A DNA stretch of 64,000 bases, from the NCBI GenBank assembly GCA_964017145.1, contig OZ024844.1:3844001-3908000 (forward strand). The letters are read 5' to 3'. This DNA is from Agrocybe praecox. Its lineage: Eukaryota > Basidiomycota > Agaricomycetes > Agaricales > Agrocybaceae. The number at the start of each line of letters is the position of its first letter. Position 1 is the stretch's first letter. The notes beneath the pieces were generated by a model that saw only the letters and a list, made by a program, of their open reading frames with translations, was not told the DNA's origin and ran no database searches. Of this stretch, positions 10,527-23,200 are shown piece by piece. Made by a program: the position numbers and the translations under genes.

Positions 10527-11619
10527 TCATCGTCGAAACCTCTCGTCAGCGACTTTAGGCCAGAATGGGTATTCGTCGAACACGTGGTCCTGCAAGATGG
10601 GCCAAAATGCTTGCACGCATGGCTCATGTGCGTAGTTCTTGTGAACCCACTTGAGAAACTCCGACCTGCGTCTGTTGGGTCCAGCAAGATCGTACCCTAC
10701 AGGATCATCCCTGCCTATTTCTCCACCACAGATGTCCATCGGTAATATTGCAATGCTTCGAATATCAAAGTTTGTGAGAAAGGCTTTGCGACGTGGGGTA
10801 ACCAGTGTTGCCGAGGGGAAGTCAGACGGACGCGACATAGGAAAGTCAAGTATTTTGACAGTGTATTTTGGTACAGAATCTTCAACACCGAGCGGTACGT
10901 TGCTTGCGTCCTCGTTTTGTTCCACCAGGACATTGGCCCGCGTACGTCGAACGCAATGATGCCATGCTGACGTATCGTATGAACAGTTCGAATTAGTTCC
11001 ATGCACTGTGTAGAGGGCGTTATTTAGATACCCGCTGGATCATAGTATCGCACACATGATTGAAATGAGCGACGCACAATAGGATACCAACGAAGATCGG
11101 GATCGTCATCTGAACCTAGTTCTTGACACACTTCGATTATGGGTCTACCGTGAACATATTTCATGGCAATTGCGAGACTTTCTTGTTCAAATCCCGGCGA
11201 TTTGACCTATTTTGAGGTATATTAGATGCTTGAAAGAACTCTAACAGAGAATGAAAATTAGGAACTACCGTGAAAGCATCTATGAACCTCGGGACCGCCA
11301 CCCCTTGAATTGGTACTACCTTCGAATAAGCATATGCCTCTGTCCAGGACATGAGCTCTTCTGTCCACCGATAGGACTCGTCACTAGACATAAATACACC
11401 ACGATAAACTTGTGACCACTTCCCCAGTCCAACATAGAGCTCCTCTTTCGCGACAAATATGCGCGGAGCAGAGAGCTGCTCGAGTGTATACGGTGTGGGT
11501 TGTACTATTTCCAGAGCTGCTTCCGGATCGATACCGATGGGTGGCCAATAAGTGGGGAAACGAACGCGTCGCGTTAGGTGATGTGTTAGTCGCAAAGCAT
11601 TCTTGATGGATGCAGCCAT
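10527..11619 (-). CDS. protein-kinase-like gene with an apparent frameshift
   Basis: Exons 11619-11269, 11206-11054 and 11005-10527. The N-terminal part has a glycine-loop-like LGKWSQVYRG and a region (WTEAYAYSKVVPIQGVAVP) typical of the divergent kinase-fold proteins expanded in basidiomycetes. Exon 3 runs through IRQHGIIAFDVRG, which fits the catalytic-loop position, then NVLVEQNEDASN and VKILDFPMSR (DFP at the DFG position). These last pieces are in a different frame from IIAFDVRG, so a one-base change near 10940 breaks the gene as assembled. The canonical HRD is not seen (AFDVRG instead), so activity is doubtful even if the frame is repaired. Possible explanations are a recent pseudogene or a sequencing error. 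Confidence 0.55.
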
Positions 11620-11835
11620 GGCAAGTAGTGCTTGAAGAGATAATTACGGTTGAATCTTCATTCATAAAGTAAGTAACAAAGTTCGAAGCCTATGTCAGGA
11701 CTCAGGAGCGGCCACACGTGCTATAGTTAATAGTTATGTTGTGATTCGGATTATAAATTTATCCCGTCGGCTGACTCGTGATGTATTGATGGCCAATCCA
11801 GGCTATTCCGTCTTCTTCCCCGACCCCCATATGTA

Positions 11836-14711
11836 ATGTCTGGGGGCATGTTTACAGGTAACAATTTGATATTCAGTGGAGGAACTTACATACAGCAGAA
11901 TGTACCCCCAGAGACGGCTCGAGCTCTCATCCTGCAGGAAGATATGAGCGTTGCGCGCACACGCGCGAACATCAGTACGTCCCATGTCCAAATTGTTCTG
12001 CTTCACTACACAGACAAATTATTAGGCTTCGACAAGTTGACTGGGAAGGCATTTCCTCTCGCATTCCATCTCGCGGATACAGACCGATCTCACGGTACAT
12101 GCTTTCCAAATACCCGTACCAAAATTCTGGAACGTATAAAGGCATGGGCACTTCGAAGTGCGGAGAAGGACAAGTTTCTTATGTGGTTGCACGGAGCAGC
12201 TGGGGGCGGAAAGACGTCTATAGCGAGGACATTCGCCCAATGGTGCGACGTGGAGAAAGGTATTCTACTTGGAGAATTCTTCTTTTCTCGCGCAGATGGG
12301 ACGGGCAATCAGTTTGCTTCTATTGCACCCACACTTGCTTTTCGCATGGCTGTACATACCCTAAAAGATGCCAAGGATGCGATTTCAAATGCTATTAGCC
12401 GTGACCCTCATATCTTCTTAGCGCCCTTGGCATATCAGCTGAAGAAGCTAGTTCTGGAACCATTGGATACTCTTACTAGCAATGGCATCACGCCTCATGT
12501 CATTGTACTGGACGGTCTTGACGAAACTCTCAGCCCTGAGGAGCAAGAAACGATTCTTAATGTTATATCCACAACTGTATACCAGCACAGTCCGACATTA
12601 CGACTCCTCATCTGTTCTCGTGCTGAGCCTACCATTGTCACGACATTTAATGACGATGACTCCGGCCTGAAGAGCATTTCAACCATTGTTTCGCTAAACG
12701 AAGATGTCGATTCTGACGCCGACGTACGAAAATATCTAGTCGAAAGATTTGCCAAAATCAAGAGACAGCTGCCACACCCGCCCAAAAAGGAGTGGCCGAC
12801 CCTCGAAAATATCAATTATCTCGTAGAGAAATCATCTGGCCAATTTATTTTTGCCGCCACAGTCGAGAAATATGTTGGCTCTCCAAAACACAGACACCTT
12901 GCCATTGCGCGTCTTCAACATGTTATGGATCTTTCTCTGGTAAAAGACCCTACAAAGTCTCCCTTTGCAGATCTTGATGCGCTGTATTCCCTCATTCTAT
13001 CAACGCGCAGTGACGACAAGTTATCGGCCAGAACTATGGCCGTTTGTATCCAATACCCAAAGTATTTCGGTGCTATTCCTCCTGCAAAGCTCGCCAAAGT
13101 CCTTCAAAAAGACACAAGTGAAATGTGGGCAATAATTTACGAATTGGCGTCTCTTCTTGACGTAGGAAAAGATCATATAAGACCCTTCCATGCATCATTC
13201 GGTGACTTTCTCTACGACAAATCACGCTCTCGTGACCTCTGCTGCATAGAGGGAGATATTGCTACGGACATCGCATGCACCGTGTTAGGAAAAACACATA
13301 AGCGCGAAGGTAAGGAATACTCACGTTGTTGTGAAAAATATAGGATTGTCGCATTCCTAGTGACGTCTTACTACGCCTTTTACTCCTTAATCAGGGACGC
13401 AACACCCCGCCAAGACCTTCAGAATGCCCTCAACGAGATGGAGTCAAATTTAATTTTTGGGAGCTACGACAAATATGGAAGCCCCGGGAGAAAGTCGTAC
13501 TACTTGGTACCTCTGCTACGACAACTTAAAACCCATGTCGTAAGTAAACGTTTCGCCTTACTAATTGTATCTTATTTCGCTGATTTTCAATATTTTCAAA
13601 GGTGCCTGGAGTCTACAAATCTTTCGTTAGGTACTTTGACGATAACTTCCGTCAACTTCTTCCTAATGGCACTTGGGGGCGCAAAATATTTCAGCGTCCC
13701 TCTCATTGGAGGTCCAGCGCTAAGAATTTCAGAAGGCGGACTCAGCAAGCTAATACAGATAAATCAGACGAATCAGATGAATCCATGCCTTCCCTGCAAA
13801 GTGTGTCAAACAGCGATGACGACACATCCGAAAGTGACAGCGATGACAACGACGAACGGTTGGTGCCCAAAGTCTATCGAATCAGCGATCTATTGCTCCA
13901 CATTGGGTCGTCTGCGTGGGACAAATTAAAGGACGAGAATGATATTAACATCCCATCCAAAGGTTCCGAAGCTCTTCGAGGACTCTGTGACGAAGCCGCT
14001 TTTGCTCGATCACATCTCCCCAAGACTTTGTCGTATATCACTAGTGAATCATCCCAAACCAAAGCAGCTCTTTTCTGTCTCCAGCAAATAACTTCTGCAC
14101 ACATCAAGGAGGACATTCGTCTTGCATTTGCGAAACTTCTCTCGCCCTCTCTCTTACGTGCAGAGCCCATGTCGAAAAGCCTGACGACTGCTGTTGAAAA
14201 TCTGCTCATACGGCACCCGGATCTATGCAAGCGCTTGCCGTCTGAGACTATGCGGGTCGTCACAGAATATCTCGAACGTAGACCTGCTCATCCATCACCA
14301 GAATCCGCAACCCCTATTCGTACGGAACCATCAGGACCTTTCTTTACCCCAATGTCCACGACTTCAGCTTCATCCTCTGATACAAGCAGCTACCCTCAAA
14401 TTCAAACACAGCCTACGATTCGTCCAAAGTTCTTGCGTCCATCAGACGTCCGTCTTTCCCCTTCACCTTCACCGGATAGCTCCCAAAAAGCCTCCACCCC
14501 GACTCGCCTACCTACCGCAGGCGCGACCTCTGGATCGATCTCCAAAACAACAGCTTCCACCGTTCCAAAAAATGTGTCCGTTGAAAATCAAGCATCTTCA
14601 CAGACAACGCCACAGCTGGAACACTCTATCTCTGGAGAGCCAGGTGTTATACCACCTACGCAACAGAAAAAAAATGTACGCAAAAAGAAAGGGAAAGGGA
14701 AAAAGAAATAA
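11836..14711 (+). CDS. NACHT-type STAND NTPase (fungal NLR-like)
   Basis: Exon 1 runs 11836-13539 and exon 2 13602-14711, joined in phase 0 (about 937 residues). A short Gly/Asn-rich leader (FTGNNLIFSGGTY) of the kind that begins many basidiomycete NLRs precedes a NACHT domain. Walker A is HGAAGGGKTSIART and Walker B VIVLDGLDE; LRLLICSRAEP fits the sensor region. A winged-helix-like region follows (about residues 380-470). No WD40, ankyrin or TPR repeats follow. Instead there is an acidic Ser/Asp stretch, a helical region, a Ser/Thr/Pro-rich linker and a Lys-rich end (KKNVRKKKGKGKKK). STAND proteins of this type are ATP-driven switches in fungal non-self recognition and cell death; the lack of a repeat sensor is notable. 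A 48-bp intron at 11977-12024 (GTACGT...ACACAG) is possible and would preserve the frame. Confidence 0.82.
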
Positions 14712-15024
14712 TGTGTACAGCACTCGATGGACACGAAAGCAGCAAATCGTCCACGGAAATTCCTAAGCGTTCATACGATATTCTGTGGAACAGACGTACA
14801 AAGGGCACACCAAAACAAATAATTTGATAAATCCAAAGAATCAATCCATCTGATTATCGTCGAAGGTTCCTGTAGTGAGAGACAAAATATACGTAGGTGG
14901 GTGAATGGAGGAGCTACAAAGAGCACCAGTCTAACTAATGATATGGCTATTTTACTGAACGACGACGAACGCATCATCTAAATCGAAGCGGAGCTAGAGT
15001 AGTAAACCAAAAGGACCGAAACAC
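14712..15024. other. convergent intergenic spacer
   Basis: About 310 bp between the NACHT gene and PDA1, which converge here. No coding frame is supported; it should contain both 3' ends. Confidence 0.4.
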
Positions 15025-16551
15025 TTAATAAGCGTGCACCTCGTCCCTCTCCCTTCCTCTCATAACGGGAGGTTCAGTGCCCTTGTAATAGATATCCGTC
15101 CACAAATCCTTCAACCCTGGCTCAGGGCTAGCCTTGGCCTCCTCGACGGCTTTGTCAACGGTGGCCTTGGCCTCCCGATCGAGCTGCTTGAGCTCCTGCT
15201 CGTCAGCGACGCCCCAGTCTTCGATGTATTTCTGAAGTCCACGAATAGGATCTTGGGTCGAGCGCATGCGTTGGACTTCCTCACGAGTACGGTAAGTTGT
15301 TCCGGGATCAGACATCGAGTGACCTCCGTAGCGGTACGTTACGAACTCGAGAAGGAGTGGTCCGTTTTGTTCGTTGACGGTCCAGTTGCGGGCGAACTCG
15401 ACGGCCCGCTTTGAGGCGATGATGTCCATTCCGTTGACCTGAAATAAATTGGAATGAGATACGGAGCAAAAACTGAACAAAAAATTGGCTCACCTGGAGT
15501 CCAGGAATCTTGTCACCACGAGTAAAGTACTCGGTATTGGAAGACGAACGAGCAGCGGAAGTACCCATTCCGTACTTGTTGTTTTCGCAAACGAAAACAG
15601 TGGGCAGATTCCAGAGCTTAGCCTGTAGAAAACATTAGTTAGTTCGAGATAAATCCCCCAAAAAAAGGGTATGACAAACCATGTTAAAAGCTTCAAAGAC
15701 CTGGCCCTGATTACTAGCACCATCACCGTACATCGCAAACGTGCACGTCTGCTCCCCTTTGTACTTCTGGGCAAAGCTGACGCCAGCACCGATGGGGACC
15801 TGGGCACCGACAATACCGTTTCCACCGAAGAACGACGGGGTGAAGATGTGCATGGATCCTCCCTTTCCATGAGACATACCACCTTGACGTCCGAGAAGCT
15901 CAGCAATGACACCCTTGATGGTTCCTCCGCGAAGAACAGCGAAAGGATGGCAACGGTAGGCGGTGATGACCCTATCGTCCTTGGTGATACCGTGCTCAAG
16001 ACCGACAGAGACAGCTTCCTGTTTACAAAAGCCCAGAATCCCTCTTGTCAGCGAGGTTTTCCCCTTGTCCAATGAAACTGAACGCACCTGTCCAATGGCC
16101 AAATGGCAGAACCCACGAATCAACTTGGCCTTGTACAGAGCATCCGCAGCCATTTCCATACGGCGCATTGTCTGCATCTCCCTGTACATCTGCAGCAGCT
16201 CATCCTTCGTAATCTGGACCTCTAACGATGGTACATCGCACAGGTGCGACTTAAACGAATCTTCGTGCAGCTTCAAGGTAATGGGTTCTGATGGGTCTGA
16301 AGGCTTGTTCTGCAGCTGTGTGGTGTCCGATGCCTGTGAAATACTTCGCGAAAAGGATTTCAGACTCGCTGTTGGCTAGAAAAGAAAGAAAAGGGAAGAA
16401 AGTATAGCGTCAGTCATATGTTTTCTGCCACCAAACACACGTGAAAATCTCCGGCTTTTGAGTTTAAACGGAGCCCGGAAGACTCATAAGAAAAAGGAAA
16501 ACTCACAAGTCTTTTCGAGAAACGGACATTGACCCTGGTCAAGGAGGCCAT
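15025..16551 (-). CDS. PDA1: pyruvate dehydrogenase E1 component, alpha subunit
   Basis: Five exons on the minus strand: 16551-16507, 16375-16088, 16018-15680, 15622-15494, 15438-15025 (404 residues). The N-terminus ([15 protein letters not shown] and the following Ser/Arg-rich stretch) looks like a mitochondrial presequence. The thiamine-diphosphate site is [17 protein letters not shown] ... CENN. The phosphorylation loop reads [17 protein letters not shown], so the site-1 serine is kept and the second serine position is threonine. The subunit pairs with E1-beta to decarboxylate pyruvate and acetylate E2 lipoyl groups in the mitochondrial matrix. Length and motifs match fungal PDA1. The final codons ([11 protein letters not shown]) are followed directly by the stop. 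This is a housekeeping gene lying between the arms of the inverted duplication. Confidence 0.96.
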
Positions 16552-17207
16552 TTTAATGTGGTTGAGGAGGAAAGTGAGCTGACCGTGACGTGGATTCAAA
16601 TTTCCCAATTTCGACGCGTTGGGGTGATTAGGTCATACTTCCTGTTGGCCAATAGGATTTCTGGAGGGGTCGTGGGAAGTATGTCTCTTTTTGGAACTGG
16701 CGGCAAGCACCACGATTTTGGACCTGCCGCAACTGTGATGCAACCGCACACCGCTCTCTAAAGTACGGCAATAAAAAATGGGAAGGACGGGTAGATTTAG
16801 CCACGTAATACGAAGTTTTTTGTCGCTCGTATATTCTGTATTTGAGGAGCATTCTATGTTGTAGCACTTGGAGTGCGTACATGAGATGAGAGAATTGGAG
16901 AGTAGTAAGTCGGAGTTCGTATCACTATCGGACAGACACTGTCAGTCGCAACATCATTTCTCAATCATTTCTGCCCCTTTCTTCGTCCTCATATTTATAC
17001 CAAACACTATACTATGAGTATCTTCTCACTATCAAAAGCGCCTTTCGAAATGCGCTTTGACATTGACTGCAATGACACGCGCATCTTTGTCCGTACGGCG
17101 CACGGAGTTGGAGGGAGCGAGTCTCGACGCATAGAAAAATAGTAAGCTTGACACCTTGGTAATACTCCTGTCCAGAAAATGCTTTTAAGCGCCCTTGATA
17201 CCGGTTC
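16552..17207. other. PDA1 upstream region
   Basis: About 650 bp between the PDA1 start codon and the right arm of the inverted duplication. No gene is seen; it presumably holds the PDA1 promoter. Confidence 0.4.
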
Positions 17208-17391
17208 CAGCAGACGGATTGTTAGATATGAAGATTCCCTATTTTATTTAATTGAATACAAGAGCTAAAGAAATGGAAATAAGATGAAATTTAACAGAGA
17301 GCACTTTGTAACGGTATTAATGGAGCATGTCATACATAGTGAGAAAATAGAGAGACAGAAAAATGAGATAAAATGAGAGAAATTTGTTTAA

Positions 17392-18399
17392 TTACTGAAA
17401 GAATGTACAGTTCTGGTAGCTGTTGTTTACAGAAAAGGGGATTGAAAGGAGTTCTAAATTATTGTTGTTGGCATTTATGAGAGCTGAGAAGACCTGGTTG
17501 GATATTGTGTGGTGGGGGACACCAACATTGTAAGCTGTCTGGGTTGTTAGGTGGTCAACCTCGTAAGGAACGAGCTCAGAGTCCATATAAGCTTGATTGA
17601 CTGCCTGTTGACAACCATAGTTGTCGTTGAACTCGGAATATATTAATGGGATTGGCTGATATGATGTGATTGGGAATGGAGAATGGGGATTAGGATGACT
17701 CTCGATGAGTGCAGCAGTATAGCTATATACCTCAGAAAGATATATTGGTAAATTTGGGAGTGATCCCCCAGCGTTTCTTGGTGATCGGCCTCGTTTGGGG
17801 AAATCGATTCGGCGGATGTCGACAATCCAGTCGTTTCCTCGAGTTTCTTCGTCTAACGCGGAGATTCTGTTGTCCGGAGCCTTCTTAATGTTAACAAAGA
17901 CCGGTTCGAGAGATAGTTTGTGGCGCAAAGAACGCTGGACTCGATGTATCAGCAAGAGAAGTCAAGCAAATGGGTAGGTACAAACCTTATATGCTGGTCC
18001 CTTCTCTTCCAATGAGGGGTAACGCTCGTCGATGGCGTCGTATATTTTGGACAGCTTCAACTTCTTCAAAGGCGATCCCCAAATAGCCAAGAGACTAAGA
18101 AGGTAATAGTTTGGTCTTTTGAATCCTCCTGGGAGTTCATCAGGAAGAACCCAAAGACTGAGAGGGACCTGAGGGTGAGCCGGCGGAAGTCCTAGTTTGA
18201 CGATGGTTGATCGAATAAATTCCTCAGTGGCTGTATATAGAAATGAAAATGGTGAAGTAATATGTGTTCGACGAAACTTACTGGTCCATAACACGTCATA
18301 GTCCCAGTATATAGCGTCTGGAAGGGTAGAACCGACAGAGGCTGTGGATGAAGAGCCACGCTTGGCTTGATTGCGATCTCGAATGTGGTTGGGGGCCAT
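17392..18399 (-). CDS. forkhead-domain transcription factor, right copy
   Basis: Minus-strand exons 18399-18282, 18230-17986 and 17934-17392 have exactly the same lengths and phases as the copy at 9121 (301 residues). The forkhead region is nearly unchanged (RPNYYLLSLLAI, LKLSKIYDAIDERYP, RSLRHKLSLEPVFV, GNDWIVDI). The Asn/Tyr-rich C-terminal half differs at many positions, for example SEFNDNYGCQQ against SEFDDNYGYQQ. No stop or frameshift is present, so both copies appear translatable. Conservation concentrated in the DNA-binding half suggests both have been under selection (inference). See the upstream TATA difference. Confidence 0.85.
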
Positions 18400-18498
18400 T
18401 AGATTGAACAAGCGGTATGTCAAGAGCAGTATAGGTGAATCGAGTGGGAGTACCGTCTTATAGGCGCGGTGAGGAAAGGTCTGAGTGAAGTGGGAGCC

Positions 18499-18506
18499 TT
18501 TCTATA
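18499..18506 (-). promoter_or_regulatory. altered TATA box of the right forkhead gene
   Basis: At the position matching the left copy's TATAAAAA this strand reads TATAGAAA, within otherwise well-conserved flanks (GTTTG before, GGC-CCCACTTCACTCAG after). The change would be expected to weaken the TATA element. Confidence 0.4.
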
Positions 18507-19035
18507 CAAACCATTTTGACAATCTACAACGAGGCATGCACCCCATGAGCAGATATAAGTACCAAAACGTTATCGCGCAGCAAGGAAAACTGATACTAAA
18601 CAGCACGAGCGCTCACTTTGAGGGCATGATATGGCTGCCGAAGCGCTAAGATCAAGCCGAATCTGAGAAATTTGGCAGGTGCCGCCTATCGGCCTCTCAC
18701 GATACTTGTGTAACCACTGTCATTCCCAGGCTCCTGGGAATTCTCCAAAATTCACCATCCTCAATGAAGGCTTTTTGCTTGATCATGAGGCTGTTCTTTT
18801 CGGATGGAACTTGGAATATACATAGAATAGAGTGATAAGGGACTTTTAGAGAAAGAACGAGGTGATTTGGGGACGCGGATGGATTTCTGGCGATTATTTC
18901 TTGAATATCGTTTATTTTTATCGTTTGCGTCCCATCAGCCACGTCCCATCACCGGCATGGCTCTGGATCACTCCCATCAGCACTCGGCCTCAAGGGTTAC
19001 CTTACTCATTTCTTCAGTTGTTCGGCTGGGCATGT

Positions 19036-20261
19036 ACAAAAGATATATTTTGGTGTGGATATTTCAACTTCCTTCAATGATTGAATTTACATTTATATAT
19101 ACACGCGATGCACTACTGACTGATTTGGACCACAGAAGATTACTTGTTCGTTGTACATCCAATTCAGTGATAGGTTCCTCGCGACTCTCCTGTTCGCAAA
19201 CATTGACTGAATCTATCTATATAACCATATTTGTATATGAATGTCACTAGAAATTTCCAACCAATCGCTCCGTTTCAGCAGTCTGGACTGTATCAACCCC
19301 TGGTAAATCCAATCAAGAATTTTGCATAGGACCCATCAGAATAATTCATCACAACACGATGGACTCGGCAATTGAATTTTAATTACGTACCTCGTTTGTA
19401 ATTTTCTTAACATATCACCTTCGGTTTGCTTGAATTATACACCGGCGTACAGTGTGACAACGTTGTGGCAGTGCAGTCTGACCAACTGCCTGATCTGTAC
19501 AGCGATTAGATTAGATTCCTGTATGACAGCACGACGCGTACATAGCGGAATCTATTCCATCCTTTGACTGGCCACTACCGCCATCTTGCGAGGTTGCTCC
19601 ACGCAAGCTCGACGCGCTTCGAATTCCGACCCTTGCTACCCCAGCTGCATTCAGGACTGCTCCAACGCTTACGGGACAAGTGCTTGCTAACGGCCGCCGA
19701 TTGATCCGATGTCGAAGTCAAATTTAGGACGGTCAGGCAGGCTCGGTTATGTCGGACTGCTGCATGGTTACCTTGTAACCTTGTACTTCTGCTGCTTGAC
19801 CACGATGACCTGACACTATTGTCTTTTCTTGCTTCTTTCTCATGGTTCTGCTTTGTATTTACGCCTCTAACCTTATACTTCATATGTCACATTTCAGCTC
19901 GAGCTTCCTCTCGCTAGGCTGCTGGGTTACTATGACTCTGGGATACGCTATGAGCTTTGTCTATGAGCCTATAGCCATTATGTAGGTGACAGCATGCATC
20001 ACAAATGTCTATACGACTTCAATTTTACTCTTGGCGTATGCCATGTTCTGACAGCAGAGAATACAAGGACCTACGTGAGATGTGCATGTGAGCCCCAATC
20101 CCAAGTGCGTTTTGACTTAAAATTAACAAAATCCATGAAAGGTTATGGCCTCGCTGTTATCATTGCACCAGAGCGATGACAGTCGTTACGAAAGTCATAT
20201 ACAATGCAATAGTATGTTAAATAGCTGGTGCGGGACATCAATCCTCCCTCATTATTTTATC
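19036..20261. other. intergenic region with a dispersed repeat
   Basis: About 1.2 kb between the inverted duplication and the DUF2235-WD40 gene. No gene is supported. It contains the repeat unit described at 19490-19680. An upstream in-frame ATG of the next gene lies at 20145. Confidence 0.4.
19490..19680 (+). repeat. dispersed repeat, copy 1
   Basis: Shares GATTAGATTAGAT, CACGACGCGTACAT, CATCCTTTGAC and GACTGCTCCAACG-like blocks, in the same order and orientation, with 24770-24945. Identity is moderate with small indels. The two copies bracket the DUF2235-WD40 gene. Confidence 0.6.
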
Positions 20262-23200
20262 ATGGCGACTGAACCCATTGTACCCTTCAGCAATTTTACA
20301 GACGGAAGCACCGGAGGGCTTTCGTCCACTAATCATCATAACGATTTGGATGCGAAATCTCAATTGCATCAGGTTGACCTCAACAGGGGGGATAATTCTC
20401 CTCACACTGGTAGTGGGTGTTGCCACAATGTCAAGGATCCAACGGGACGGAATCTGGTGGTTAGTCTTGATGGGACATCAAATAAGTTTGGCATGATGGT
20501 ACGTCTTAATTTACGGATTTGTTCTCCTTTTTAACACACCAGTCCCTGTTCGATTAGAATACGAACGTAATAGAGCTATACGGCATGCTGGATAAGGACG
20601 ATACGCAGCTTACCTGGTACAACAGCGGCATCGGGACATATGCGAGGCCATCATGGAAGTCGCCAGTATACTGGCGGACGGTTATCCACAACAAAATTGA
20701 CTTGGCTATTGCATGGCAAGTTTTCAGACAATTCTCCTATTCTAAGTTCTTCCGTGACTTATTTTGGATCGCATCGTTCAGGGAGTTTGATAAGACGGTT
20801 CTAGGAGCCTACCAATGGCTATCTGAGAATTATAGAAAGGGCGATCGTATTTTCCTGTTCGGTATTTTATTTTTACTTCATGATATTCCGAACGTGCCAA
20901 TAGAACTACATGCACAGGGTTTTCTCGGGGAGCCTTTCAAGTCCGCGTACTTTCCGCCATGATCGAGAAGGTGAGCATTGTTACAGAGCCATATAATCGT
21001 CCGGGACTAATCTATAAACAGGTTGGCCTGATCCACAAAGGAAACGAGATGCAAATTCCCTTGTAAGTCGTAATCAAATAATCCACAGTTTAAACGAGAC
21101 TCACATATATACCCACGAAATTAATCAGTGCATACGAGCTCTATGCAGACCCATCCACCGATGAACTAGAGCCCGAAGATGAAGACGACGAATCCAGCGC
21201 TCGAGAAAAATCAGCACTCCTTGAACGCATCAGACACATGTTTGTGCGCGAAGTTCCAGATGAACAAGCAGTGTATATGGAACAACTGAAGAGAGCTTTC
21301 CAACGTCTAGATGATGACGAGTCCACTTATAAAGGACGGCTCACTCTTTTGGCGCGCTTCAGGCGTCTCTTCATACACAAAGTTTACGACGAGTATGGCT
21401 ATTCGGAACGTATTAACACCTTTGAGCGGCTTAAGCGCATCCTCTTACTACGACGCCCGAAGAAAGTACCGCCTTTAGGTAGAAGGAGCGATACTATTTC
21501 CATGGCTGAGCGGTTCAAGCGGACTTTCTCGCATCCGGACGTTAAAGTTCATTTTGTGGGCGTATGGTTCGCTGTGATGTATTTTTCTAACGTATATGAG
21601 ATACTGACACGCCAATTGCAGGGATACAGTATCGTCTATTGGTATTCTGCGTGGTAGTAAAATGCTTCCAGGGACAATCGACGGTATGAAACATGTCTGT
21701 TACTTTCGACATGCGCTCGCTCTGGATGAGCGTCGAGTAAAATTCCTCCCTGAGTTTGCGTATGGTGGAAAGGGTATACCCGAGGAAGATTTGTGCGGAA
21801 AGATCCCTCGTATCAAGGAAGTCTGGTTCGCTGGGACACATTCGGATATGTAAGACCCACCTCTTTCGTCTCCTTCGCTGTCATTTTAACGCGTTTAATT
21901 GATTAGTGGTGGCGGCAACGCCAAAAATCCGAAGCTTAATCGCACTCGGCCACCCTTACGTTGGATGGCGTTTGAAGCAGGCCCTCTTGGTCTTCGTACA
22001 AAGAAATTCACCAGGGATCTACTCAATAAGGAGCTTACCGAAGTCAAGGAGTCATTAACAGGGGTGTGGTGGCTGTTTGAGTATATGCCGTTTAGACGTT
22101 TAACATACTCACGGGAAAGGGATGGAAATAAGTCTACCTGGAGGTGAGTTACTATGTCAAGCTGATCCAAAATACTCATTTATTGTTCGATAGTTTGCAT
22201 CGGGGGAAACCACGAAAAATACAGCCTGGTCAAAAGATTCATAATTCCTTGTTGTCAAGTACCGTGTATACATCGAGAGCCTCTCCTCCTCCACAGAGCG
22301 GCGTGGATTTTTGGAAGACTTTACAGGATACTGCGCTACGGAAGGTAACCGACTCTGGGCTGTACAAGGCGTGGGTAGAGCTTGATCTCTATGACCACAT
22401 TGGTGACACACTTCAAGAATTTGTGCTCGGTCAGGAAACGTCGTTGGGTTCACTTCGAGCTCTTTCACAAAGAGGTACGCTATTTGTCTTACTGGTTTTC
22501 TTCGGTTGATTTTCAATGCCTCATCAACGTTATTAGATGAAGGGAGGCGCGCTTTATACGATTCCATCATGAGTATCATGGCAAATGGGACATCTACCCC
22601 GGACTCTAAATACCGCATCATGAAAGAAGTTACTGTCGACATCCTCAACCCTCACTTGTATTCATTTCCCAAAAGAAGTTTCGGAGACGTCTTTCGCAGT
22701 ATCCAGGACTCTATTCCTACCGATGGTGTCACCAAAATTGCCCCTGTTACGAAACAGTTTCTTGCTAGATTCTGCGACTGTAAGTCCAAGCCGCAGTCTC
22801 TTTCAAAGTCAAAGATCTAATTTCAGGGTTGCTTTTAGTCCGTCAGGGTTGTGTGATCTTACACAAATATACCGATTATCTTCACACTATGATGTTTTCT
22901 CCGAACAAGGACGCGCTCATATTGGGGGTCAATTATCTTACACTCCGTAACGCACGGAACGGTGTCCAGATAGGCGATGACTTGATTGATAACACTGATT
23001 CTTTCACTGAGTGTGTTGCCGTTTCACCAAATGGTCGTTACACTGTCTCTGGCGCCTGGGATTGCACGCTCAGACTGTGGGACATGGAAAGTCGGAAGAA
23101 AGTTGGGGATTCATGGAAAGGTCACACAGAACGTATACTATGCGTCGCTTTCTCTCCCGATGGAAGACAAGTCATTTCCGGGTCGCTTGACAACACTGTT

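Larger units (their letters stand above)
17208..19035 (-). repeat. right arm of the large inverted duplication
   Basis: Reverse-complement match to 8460-10306, containing the second forkhead gene. The inner boundary lies in the block AATAAAATAGGGAAT; the outer boundary fades around the CTCGGCCTCA block near 18985-19035. About 6.9 kb of unique sequence lies between the two arms. Confidence 0.85.

Noticed and set aside
14194..14766. 190-codon plus-strand frame overlapping the NACHT gene end
   Set aside because: Same strand, shifted frame of a low-complexity Ser/Thr/Pro region; no independent signals.
15671..16379. Long plus-strand frames opposite PDA1
   Set aside because: They are antisense shadows of well-conserved PDA1 exons and cross its introns.
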